From Hyphomicrobium_A sp963782555 (GTDB taxonomy: Bacteria > Pseudomonadota > Alphaproteobacteria > Rhizobiales > Hyphomicrobiaceae), in contig CAWAKB010000005.1 in assembly GCA_963782555.1 (NCBI GenBank), forward strand, positions 310,001 through 374,000: a stretch of DNA of 64,000 nucleotides, given 5' to 3'. Made by a program: the position numbers and the translations under genes. This document shows positions 45,178 to 53,200 of the stretch, in pieces. Below the pieces are notes generated by a model. It was not told where the DNA came from, did not search any database, and saw nothing but the letters and a program-made list of their open reading frames with translations. The stretch's first letter is position 1. Each line of letters begins with the position of its first letter.

Positions 45178-45459
45178 TCAAAAGCGGTCCCGCGGGATCG
45201 AGAGCTGCTACGTCGGCTCAGCCTTCGAGAGCGGAACCTGGACAAAGGGACTAGCGATGGTCCGCGCGTGCGGCGAGCAGGCACTATCCCTAAAATGCTC
45301 AGAGCTGATGGTCCGGCGGGGCCGCCATGCGATCAATCGCAAATGTGGGTGGGAAACATTCCCGCGGAAACTCCCGGGAAGCTATGGAAGGTTCGTGTTT
45401 CCCACCTCCTGGTAAGCGCCTATTTTGCCTCGATTGATGCACGCCCGTAGGGACCGCCA
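45178..45459. repeat. Right-end repeat block, copy 1
   Basis: This 282-bp block matches 54319-54600 almost base for base over its first 180 bases (starting TCAAAA-CGGTCCCGCGGGAT) and less closely near the end. It contains GGGTGGGAAAC (45347-45357) facing GTTTCCCACC (45397-45406) and finishes with the att core. It is best read as the attP' arm of the integrated elements. Confidence 0.8.
45444..45459 (+). repeat. att core copy 2
   Basis: CCCGTAGGGACCGCCA, 16 bases identical to the tRNA-Glu 3' end. The two preceding bases differ from the tRNA, as expected where the arm of the element joins the core. Confidence 0.8.
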
Positions 45460-45514
45460 CAGGCCTAAGATCGGGAAGGATATACCTGAGAAGCAAGTAT
45501 ATACACCCCCTAAG

Positions 45515-45705
45515 ATCCATAACAAAATCAGTAGGTTGGGGCAGTGGGAAACAGTACCCGGTCGCAGTTCTCTGGTGTGATCCAACAAATTTGACAAGCT
45601 TGGCGATGGTTCCCCGCGTCGGCGTTTCAACTTTTTCCGTTTGAAGGACGTCCGTAGCTGGTCCGCTTGTGCCCTAGCAGCAGCCGAATTCATGCGTTGA
45701 GGCGA
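45515..45705. repeat. Left-end repeat block, copy 1
   Basis: Matches 59156-59355 closely apart from a 9-base insertion in the second copy. It includes AGTAGGTTGGGGCAGTGGGA and a GTGGGAAAC motif at 45544-45552, 85 bases right of the att core. Read as the attP arm at the left end of an element. Confidence 0.8.
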
Positions 45706-45806
45706 ACGCCAGGGTCCGCCTCGCGCCATGAGCCAACCAAAAAAGGAGCCCGGTTGTCACGCCGGGCTCGAAGTCAGGAGGAGGTGCAGCGAGGAACTAG
45801 TGGTAG

Positions 45807-46349
45807 CTACTTGATCTCCCAGCTCGTGTTGTGGGGGATGTCCATTGCGGTGTAGCCGCCCGCCCCCGCCAGTGCGGGCATCGCATTGCAAGCAAAGGGC
45901 TCGCTTCCGGTAATGCCCTTGTACTTGCCGGTGCCGCCCGTGATGATGTGCGTGCCGCAGTTCATCTCGGGCTGCGACGTGTCGACGTCGCGCGTGTCGA
46001 AAGTCGAGAAGATCATGTCGCCGTCCTTGTCGGCCAGGACGCAGGCGCCATCGATGTACTTCTTCGGGCCTGAATCGACGTTGAGCGCCGAGCAGCGCGC
46101 CGACATCTTGTCGAGCATCGCCTCGCCCTTGAGGTTTTGCGTGGTCCCCACCGCCTCGAGCAAGGTGGCGGTGCCGAGCCCGGCAACCTCGATGCTCTGA
46201 ACCGGCCGAAACACGAAATGCGTCATGTAGGGCGTGACACCCTTCTTTGCCATGTCGGCAAAGGAGGGACTGTGATTGAAGACGATGGACAGGCCCGCCA
46301 GCAGCGCCAACGTTGCCACGGAGCCAAGCTTGCTCATAAGCGATTTCAT
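45807..46349 (-). CDS. Small secreted protein, family unknown (180 aa)
   Basis: The ATG at 46349 has GGAGG five bases upstream. The signal peptide is MKSLMSKLGSVATLALLAGL with a cleavage site near SPSFA. The mature protein has HFVFRPVQSIEVAGLGTATL, SARCSALNVDSG, YIDGACVLADKDGDMIFSTF, MNCGTHIITGGTGKYKGITG. The GGTGKY-GITG pattern is typical of allene-oxide-cyclase/dirigent-like beta barrels, so a small lipocalin-like barrel is possible. Four cysteines are present. It is divergent from the Crp gene at 46501. Confidence 0.7.
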   Translation of the reverse strand: MKSLMSKLGSVATLALLAGLSIVFNHSPSFADMAKKGVTPYMTHFVFRPVQSIEVAGLGTATLLEAVGTTQNLKGEAMLDKMSARCSALNVDSGPKKYIDGACVLADKDGDMIFSTFDTRDVDTSQPEMNCGTHIITGGTGKYKGITGSEPFACNAMPALAGAGGYTAMDIPHNTSWEIK

Positions 46350-46500
46350 GGTTTCCTCCATTGCTAGAGAGGAGCGAACCATGAGCTGCTGCCGCAGCTT
46401 TTGCTGTGGTAATTGCCACACCAATGCGAGAAACAATACAATTCCTCTCGCTGTGCGCTATTCTTTATCTTTGTCGTCGACGGTGCAGGGTCAAGCGATT

Positions 46501-47211
46501 ATGGCGCGGTCACCAGTCACACAAGCCGACTGCTCGCTTGCCGGCATCACCATCTTGTCCGGCCTTTCGCCCAAGGCTCTCGAGCACATCCAGCAACGCT
46601 GCTCCTGGCGGCGTTACCGCGCGGGTGAGTCGATCGTCAGCTATCTCGATGCGTCCGACGAGGTATTCTTTATCATCGCGGGAGAGGTCAGGGTCACGAT
46701 CTATTCGCTCGCCGGCAAATTGGTGAGCTTTCGTGAGCTCGGACCCGGCGAGGTGTTCGGAGAGTATCCTGCCATCGACCGCGGTCCCCGCTCGGCCAGC
46801 GTCGAGGCGCGCACGGACTGCCTCGTGGCCACCCTGCCAGGTGCCGATTTTAGAAGGCTCATCAAGTCGGAGCCGGTCGTGGCGCAAGCAATGCTGCCGC
46901 AGCTGGTCATGAAGATCAGGGCTTTGACGACACGCGTCTATGAGTTCAGCACGCTCGCCGTGAGCAATCGCATCCAGGCGGAATTGCTGCGACTGGCGGG
47001 CCTGGGCGTGAAAGCCGGCAAGTCCGCGCGCATTGCGCCGGCACCGACCCATACCGAAATTGCAAGCCGTGTCAGCACGCACCGCGAGGCGGTGACACGC
47101 GAATTCGCCCGCCTGTCGCGAATCGGTCTGATCGAGCGGCAACGAAACGCTCTATTGGTCAAAGATGTCGAGCGTCTTGCCGAGATGGTGCACGAGGCGA
47201 CCGGCGAATAG
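46501..47211 (+). CDS. Crp/Fnr-family regulator with cyclic-nucleotide domain
   Basis: 236 aa from the ATG at 46501. The cNMP-binding barrel shows CSWRRYRAGESIVSYLDASD, EVRVTIYSLAGKLVSFRELG and the phosphate-binding cassette GEVFGEYPAIDRGPRSASVE, in which the Arg/Ser pair for the cyclic phosphate is kept. The C-terminal HTH is THTEIASRVSTHREAVTREF. It therefore looks like a real cAMP/cGMP receptor regulator. It is convergent with, and clearly paralogous to, the next gene, and lies on the same island as a nucleotide cyclase. Confidence 0.85.
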   Translation: MARSPVTQADCSLAGITILSGLSPKALEHIQQRCSWRRYRAGESIVSYLDASDEVFFIIAGEVRVTIYSLAGKLVSFRELGPGEVFGEYPAIDRGPRSASVEARTDCLVATLPGADFRRLIKSEPVVAQAMLPQLVMKIRALTTRVYEFSTLAVSNRIQAELLRLAGLGVKAGKSARIAPAPTHTEIASRVSTHREAVTREFARLSRIGLIERQRNALLVKDVERLAEMVHEATGE

Positions 47212-47220
47212 CCACGCCTC

Positions 47221-48270
47221 TTATTGAGTTACCCTGTAGATGCACTCATAGCGGCCTTGCTCGCCGAGCTCCTTGAGCTCTCCTTGCACCTTGCATTTAA
47301 TGCCCATCTCTTCTGCCGCCCCTTCGAAGAACGGAATGAGCTCGGGCCAGGTCAGATGGCGCTCGATATCGAGCGCCTTGGCGATACGATCGTAGCGCGA
47401 AATACCGAAGACTTTAATCGTCGCCTCAGCGGGCAGATATTCGAGGACCTCGAAATTGTATTCCGGCGAGGCGGAGTGGACGGCGGTGATGAGCACGAGC
47501 ACAGGAGCTCGTGCGTCTTTGGGCAGGTCGACGCCCAATTCCAAGGCTTCCTTGGTCTTCAGTTGCCCGAGTTTCCGGAATACGGCCTTGGAGATCGCAT
47601 CGGCCTCCTTCCAGCCAAAGCGCTCCCCGACATTGGCAAGTGTGAGGCCGTAAAAAGCGGCGGTGACGTTGGAGAGCTTGAGCGTCATGTCCTCCGCGCT
47701 CTTGGGGAAGGTCTTCTCCAAGAGTGACGCCTTCACTTCCTCGTCGGGATAGACGTCACGAGCCCGGATGCCCTGCATCTCGCCGTAGAGCCTGCGACCA
47801 GTGACCGCCATGATCGCAGCGCTGAACTCATAGACTCGCGTGGATAGCCTGCGGATTGTGCTGGTGAGCTGGCGCAGCACGGCCCGCATCACCAACGGTT
47901 CGGACTGCAACAGCTCGTGGAATGCGGCGGCCGTCATCGCGGCGACGAGACAGTTGGTGCGCGCCTCGACGCTTGCCGATCGGGGATGCCCGTCGATGGC
48001 GGGAAGCTCGCCGAACATATCGCCGGGCCCCAGGTCGTGAAAGCTCACCACCCTGCCGGCCTGCGAATAGACGATGACGCGTGCCTCCCCCTCGACCAGG
48101 AGGAACACATCGTCTGAGCGATCGAGATATTCGACGATCGGCTCGCCCGGCTGGTAGCGCCGCCAGCTGCAATTCTGCTGGGTGCGGCTAAGGGAGTCGT
48201 CCGACAGGCCCTGCAACAAGGCCACGCCCTCGAGACTGTGTTGAGGCGGGGTGATGGAGGAATGCGCCAT
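47221..48270 (-). CDS. Cyclic-nucleotide-binding protein with a non-HTH C-terminal domain
   Basis: 349 aa from the ATG at 48270. Residues 1-160 closely match the neighbouring regulator (CSWRRYQPGEPIVEYLDRSD, DMFGELPAIDGHPRSASVEA, STRVYEFS), keeping the Arg/Ser of the phosphate cassette. Where the paralogue has its HTH, this protein has about 190 residues of another domain: LYGEMQGIRARDVYPDEEVK, LANVGERFGWKEADAISKAV, ARAPVLVLITAVHSASPEYN, KVFGISRYDRIAKALDIER. I do not recognise it. It is soluble, alpha/beta in appearance and has no evident DNA-binding motif, so it is more likely an effector or enzyme controlled by cyclic nucleotide. Confidence 0.75.
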   Translation of the reverse strand: MAHSSITPPQHSLEGVALLQGLSDDSLSRTQQNCSWRRYQPGEPIVEYLDRSDDVFLLVEGEARVIVYSQAGRVVSFHDLGPGDMFGELPAIDGHPRSASVEARTNCLVAAMTAAAFHELLQSEPLVMRAVLRQLTSTIRRLSTRVYEFSAAIMAVTGRRLYGEMQGIRARDVYPDEEVKASLLEKTFPKSAEDMTLKLSNVTAAFYGLTLANVGERFGWKEADAISKAVFRKLGQLKTKEALELGVDLPKDARAPVLVLITAVHSASPEYNFEVLEYLPAEATIKVFGISRYDRIAKALDIERHLTWPELIPFFEGAAEEMGIKCKVQGELKELGEQGRYECIYRVTQ

Positions 48271-48392
48271 GCTGAAACCCTGGCGGTTCAATGCCCGCCG
48301 ATATTAGCGCACGCGTTGCAGGCGTCATATCCGAAAAATTTGACGTCAAGCTGCAGGTGTCATTCTTGCCAAGCACTTCACGCGACTTCATT

Positions 48393-49427
48393 TCACAGAA
48401 AGCGCTGCTCGATCGATGCCGAGGTGGCCTTGCCGATCATGTCAAAATGATCGCGAAGAAAAATATCCGCGCGCGCCCGCCCAAGCGCGAACAGCCATCC
48501 AAGAAAGTCCCGTCCCACATTCAGCTTGCTCGAGACGCCGAGATTTCCCATCTCGTTCTCCGCCTCGATACAGTGGATCAGGACCTTCCGCAGCCGTCCT
48601 CCGTCATCGAAGCCTGATTCCACCAGATGGTTCACGAAGTTGATCGCGCGCATCTCCCGCATCAGGCTCGAGTTGAAGCTTAAGGTGTTGATGCGATCGA
48701 GAATTGCTTGCGAGGTTTGCGGCACCTCCTTGATCCTGATCGGGTTCACCATGATGAGGAGCACGTCGTTAGAGCCGCAATTGTAGATGAGAGGAAAGAT
48801 CGGCGGATTCCCCATGAATCCCCCGTCCCAGAAATGCTCGCCGTTAATCTCTATGGCCTGGAAAACCGAGGGGATGCAGCCTGAGGCGACCACGGCGTCG
48901 ACCGAAATCTCCTTGAGGTCGAATACGTGCAGCCGGTTTGTGAGGACGTTGCTGGCGCAGAGGAAAAGCTTCACCCGGTCGGAATCGCGGAGCCGATCAA
49001 AGTCGATCTGCTCGTTTAGGATCTCGCGCAACGGATGGTAGTTGCCAGGGTTCATCTGGTAGGGCGACCATATGCGCGACAGTGTATCCATCAGGACCCA
49101 GCCAGGCGAGAAGTCGAGGCTGCCGGGCCTGATCAGCCGATCGATCCACGACGGTTGCATGATCGACCACGTGCCCTTGTCGGCGACCGCCTCCCAAAAA
49201 TCCCTGAGCGCGCGCCGCGCTCCTTCATTGCCCCCGAGCGTCAGCCCATAGCCAGTGACAACCGCGTTCATCGCCCCGGCGCTGGTTCCCACGATTCCCT
49301 CAATGACAATGCGCTCGTCCTCGAGGATCCGGTCGAGCGCGCCCCAGGCAAAAGCACCGTGCGACCCGCCGCCTTGCAGTGCCAGATTAATCGTTTTGCA
49401 CCCGGCTGCTTCATGCGTTTCGCCCAA
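48393..49427 (-). CDS. Patatin-like phospholipase
   Basis: 344 aa. The Ser-Asp dyad motifs are complete: LALQGGGSHGAFAWGALDRI (oxyanion GGGxxG), GIVGTSAGAMNA (nucleophile GxSxG) and EHFWDGGFMGNPPIFPLIY (Asp of DGG). It would hydrolyse acyl lipids. The start is TTG at 49427 with GGAGGAGG six bases upstream, and no in-frame ATG is near. It is the next gene upstream of the cNMP fusion protein (same direction, 123 bp gap), so the two may be co-transcribed. A second, different patatin lies at 57534. Confidence 0.85.
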   Translation of the reverse strand: MGETHEAAGCKTINLALQGGGSHGAFAWGALDRILEDERIVIEGIVGTSAGAMNAVVTGYGLTLGGNEGARRALRDFWEAVADKGTWSIMQPSWIDRLIRPGSLDFSPGWVLMDTLSRIWSPYQMNPGNYHPLREILNEQIDFDRLRDSDRVKLFLCASNVLTNRLHVFDLKEISVDAVVASGCIPSVFQAIEINGEHFWDGGFMGNPPIFPLIYNCGSNDVLLIMVNPIRIKEVPQTSQAILDRINTLSFNSSLMREMRAINFVNHLVESGFDDGGRLRKVLIHCIEAENEMGNLGVSSKLNVGRDFLGWLFALGRARADIFLRDHFDMIGKATSASIEQRFL

Positions 49428-50279
49428 GCTCGCCTCCTCCGGGCCTACTCGCGTTGCGCTGCCTTGGATGCTCAGATTGGTTTTGAGTGGGGCCTGGTTG
49501 AGTTAACTAAACTAGCCCTGCCGCCACAAAAGACTTTTCTTGCAGGTAATTAATGGCATCGCGCCGAGGTGACCAAGCGCGCCGGGGGAAGCTCTTCCCC
49601 GAAGCAAACGGAGGCTGTCGCCAGGGGCGCGATATCGGCAACAATACTCCGCCTCTACAGCATTCTAGGGCAAGCAGAACCCAGGCAAATAGAAAAAATT
49701 TGGAGGCTATGCGGCCGCGTGCAACTACCGGCGGGTGATGGGTCTTGGTCGATGGCAGATTCCGGGCTATGGTAGCGGAAGCCGCAGGCACGGGCAGGGC
49801 TCGCTTCCGGCGAAGATCGTCCATCAGCATTGTTGCTCGCGCCTACTGGTTAGGCTTGTCGTAATTTAATTTCTGCATGAACTTCATTGCCCACGGGCAT
49901 GGTTTTGTACACACAGAGCAAAGTTGAAGTTTTCTGTCAGCGGCTCCCCCGTTTGGCTAAGTCTGATCGGGTTGCTGACGGGCAAGCTATGCTTATTCGG
50001 CTCACGGCGCGGCGTTGCGGTGAACTGAATCTGCTCGGGCGCCCTTCTCGATTCCTTGATCGCGACGTCTCTAGGCTTTGCGAAACTCACAAATCCAGAA
50101 ATGATTGCGACGCTACAGCGATCTTCGACGCTGTGATCTCGGCATACAGCGCCCAAGAACGCCGAATTCCTGAAGCGGTTGGTGGCGCGAGACGCCGGCA
50201 GACCCGGCGCACCGCGTGATGGCAAGCGGATCATTTCTCAATCACCCGTCAGCCAGGATTAACTCCCGCGGGAGCCAAC
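49428..50279. other. Long intergenic region before the cyclase gene
   Basis: 852 bases. Frames such as 49887-50219 are open but have poor starts and no recognisable motif. It must contain divergent promoters for the patatin and the cyclase. The cyclase has AACTCCCGCGGGAGCCAACA just before its ATG, with a GGGAG ribosome-binding site. Nothing else is supported. Confidence 0.4.
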
Positions 50280-53200
50280 ATGGACCCGATCAATTTCAGT
50301 GCAGTTGACGCAACCGCCGAGCGTCAGCGGCTTCAATCCCTGCTCGCCGTCAGCCCGGCAATTATCTACACCACCGAGCCATCTGGAAAGGGCTATGTCT
50401 GCACGTTCGTCAGTGAGAATCTGCAGGCGATGCTGGGCTATTCTCCGCAGGAGATGACCACGGATCCGAAGTGCTGGCCGGAGCGCCTTCACCCGGAAGA
50501 TGCGCCTCGCGTCCTCGGCCGGCTCGAGCCGCTGATAAAGCAGGGCGGAGGAACCGTCTCGTACCGTTTCCGGCATCACGACGGTCACTATGTCTGGATC
50601 CAGGACACCTTCAAGGTGATCAACGACAAGTCCGGGAAACCGCAGGAGCTCGTTGGGGCCTGGGCCGACATTACCGAGCTCAAAGGTGCGCGTCAGCGGC
50701 TTCAATCCCTGCTCGCCGTCAGCCCGGCAATTATCTACACCACCGAGCCGTCTGGAAAGGGCTATGTCTGCACGTTCGTCAGTGAGAATCTGCAGGCGAT
50801 GCTGGGCTATTCTCCGCAGGAGATGACCACGGATCCGAAGTGCTGGCCGGAGCGCCTTCACCCGGAAGATGCGCCTCGCGTCCTCGGCCAGCTCGAGCCG
50901 CTGATAAAGCAGGGCGGGGGAACCGTCTCGTACCGTTTTCGGCATCGCGACGGTCACTATGTCTGGATCCAGGACACCTTCAAGGTGATCAACGACGAGT
51001 CCGGGAAACCGCAGGAGCTTGTTGGGGCCTGGGCCGACATCACCGAGCTCAAAGGCGCGCGTCAGCGGATGGAGTACCTGCTCGCCGTCAGCCCGGCAAT
51101 TATCTACACCACCGAGCCGTCTGGAAAGGGCTATGTCTGCACGTTCGTCAGTGAGAATTTGCAGGCGATGCTGGGCTATTCTCCGCAGGAGATGACCACG
51201 GATCCGAAGTGCTGGCCGGAGCGCCTTCACCCGGCAGATGCGCCTCGCGTCCTCGGCCAGCTCGAGCCGCTGATAAAGCAGGGCGGAGGAACCGTCTCGT
51301 ACCGTTTCCGGCATCACGACGGTCACTACATCTGGATCCAGGACACCTTCAAGGTGATCAACGACGAGGCTGGGAAGCCGCAGGAACTCGTTGGAGCGTG
51401 GGTTGACGTCACTGAGCGAAAGCGGGCCGAAGAAGCTGCTCTGAAGGCCAATGTTGAGATTCAAGAGACGAAGCGCTATCTGACCCGGGTTCTGGAAGGG
51501 GCCACAGACGCCATCTTTTCCACCGATAAGGCGGGAAATGTCGTTCTTTTCAATCAGGGGGCCGAGATACTTTTAGGCTATCGGCCGGATGAGGTCATTG
51601 GGCAGCGTGTATCGGTGCTCTATGGCGGCGAGGAGGGGGCGGACCAAATCAGACGTGAATTGCGAATGCGCGGCGGCACTGCGTCGGCATACGAGACCAC
51701 GCTGAGGTCCAAGGACGGCACGGATATTCCGGTACTGATGTCGGCCTCCGTGCTTTTCGACGACGACGCCCGGGAGATCGGAACGGTCGGGTTCGCCACC
51801 GACCTGCGAGAACGCAAGCGGGCGGAGCAGGCGCTTCAGAATGCACGCGACGAGTTGGAGCAGCGGGTTGAGGAACGCACCGTCGAGCTGAAGACGGCTC
51901 GCGAACGGCTCCGGTATGTGATGACGGTTGCGCCCGGCATCATGTACACCAACAAGGGGCGTGGTGAATTCAAGTGCACGTTTGTCAGTGAGAACGTGGA
52001 TCCGATCATGGGCTTCTCCGCCTGGGAGATGCTAGAGGATCCGAAATTCTGGCCCTCGCGTCTGCACCCGGACGATGCTCGTGCCGTCTTCGCCAAAGTA
52101 GAGCAACTGATCGCCAAGGGCGGCGGCACGGTCGAGTACCGCTTCCGGCATCGCAATGGTAGCTATCTTTGGATTCAGGACACCTTCAGGGTGATCCACG
52201 ACGAGGAGGGAACTCCTGTGGAGGTTGTCGGCGCGTGGGCCGACATTTCGGACCGCAAGCGAGCTGAGCAGGCCCTCGGAGAGCGGCTGGCGATCATGAA
52301 GGACTTGCAGTCACTCGTCGCCGCGAGCCCATCGGTCATTTACACGACCCAGGTCTCGGGCGATTTTGCCTGCACGTTCGTGAGCGAAAATCTCCAGGCG
52401 ATTATGGGATACGCACCGTGGGAGATGCGCGATGATCCCAAGTTCTGGGTGAAGCACCTCTATCCCGGGGACAAGGAGGGCGTGTTCGCTGAGCTGGAGC
52501 GGCTCATCGGACTGGGGGGCGGGAGCGTCGAATACCGGTTCCGGAATCGGGCCGGGCATTATCTGTGGATCCAGGACACCTTCACCGTTGTGCACGACAG
52601 CGACGGCAAACCGATGGAGCTTGTTGGCTCCTGGGCCGACATTTCCGATCGCAAGCGCGCCGAGGCCGAGCTTGAGCGTCTCGCCAAAGAGGTGGAGCTG
52701 CGCAACCGGTTCATCCGCGAAACCTTCGGGCGCTACCTCTCCGACGAGGTGGTCGCCACAGTGCTGGAGTCCTCCAGCGCGATGCAGGTCGGCGGAGAAA
52801 AGCGCAAGGTCACTATGATGATGACCGATCTGCGCGGCTTCACGTCGTTGTCGGAGCGACTGGAGCCGGAGCGGGTTGTGGCGATTCTCAATCGGTACCT
52901 CGCCGCCATGGTCAAGGTTATCAAGGAGTATCAGGGCACGATCGATGAGTACATCGGCGATGCAATCTTTGTCCTGTTTGGTGCACCCGTCTGGCAGGAA
53001 GACGATGCGCAGCGCGCCATAGCCTGCGCCGTCGCGATGCAGTTGGCGATGGAGTTGGTCAATGAGCAAAACAAGGAAGACAATCTGCCTGCGATAGAGA
53101 TGGGCATTGGCATCCATACGGGCCAAGTCGTGCTGGGCAACATTGGCTCACCCGAACGTATGAAATACGGCGTGGTGGGAAGGCACGTAAATCTCACGTC

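Larger units (their letters stand above)
25802..45459. mobile_element. Integrated element I (tRNA-Glu att to second att copy)
   Basis: This is bounded by the tRNA-Glu 3' end and the 16-base att copy at 45444-45459, about 19.7 kb. The left end carries a tyrosine-recombinase remnant (25875-26111), and the right end is the 282-bp block repeated at the end of element II. The cargo is an AraC regulator, a family of module-sharing secreted proteins, a secreted TPR-CHAT protein, a Crp regulator, a frameshifted PAS-LuxR regulator and a DUF1254 protein. No transfer genes are visible, so it is a decayed or non-conjugative island. Confidence 0.6.

Noticed and set aside
45178..45415. Short open frames inside the right-end repeat block (also 54281-54553)
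   Set aside because: They arise from the repeated non-coding arm, have no ribosome-binding site or motif, and are explained by att-arm structure.
49887..50219. 110-codon frame before the cyclase gene
   Set aside because: Mixed composition, no ribosome-binding site, no recognisable motif, and it sits in the promoter region.
50322..51428. Tandem repeat as an assembly duplication
   Set aside because: Not excluded, but the units differ at scattered positions and keep the frame, which favours real duplication.
50259..51464. 401-codon minus-strand frame opposite the PAS repeats
   Set aside because: Its internal repeats mirror the PAS triplication exactly, so it is a shadow of the cyclase gene.
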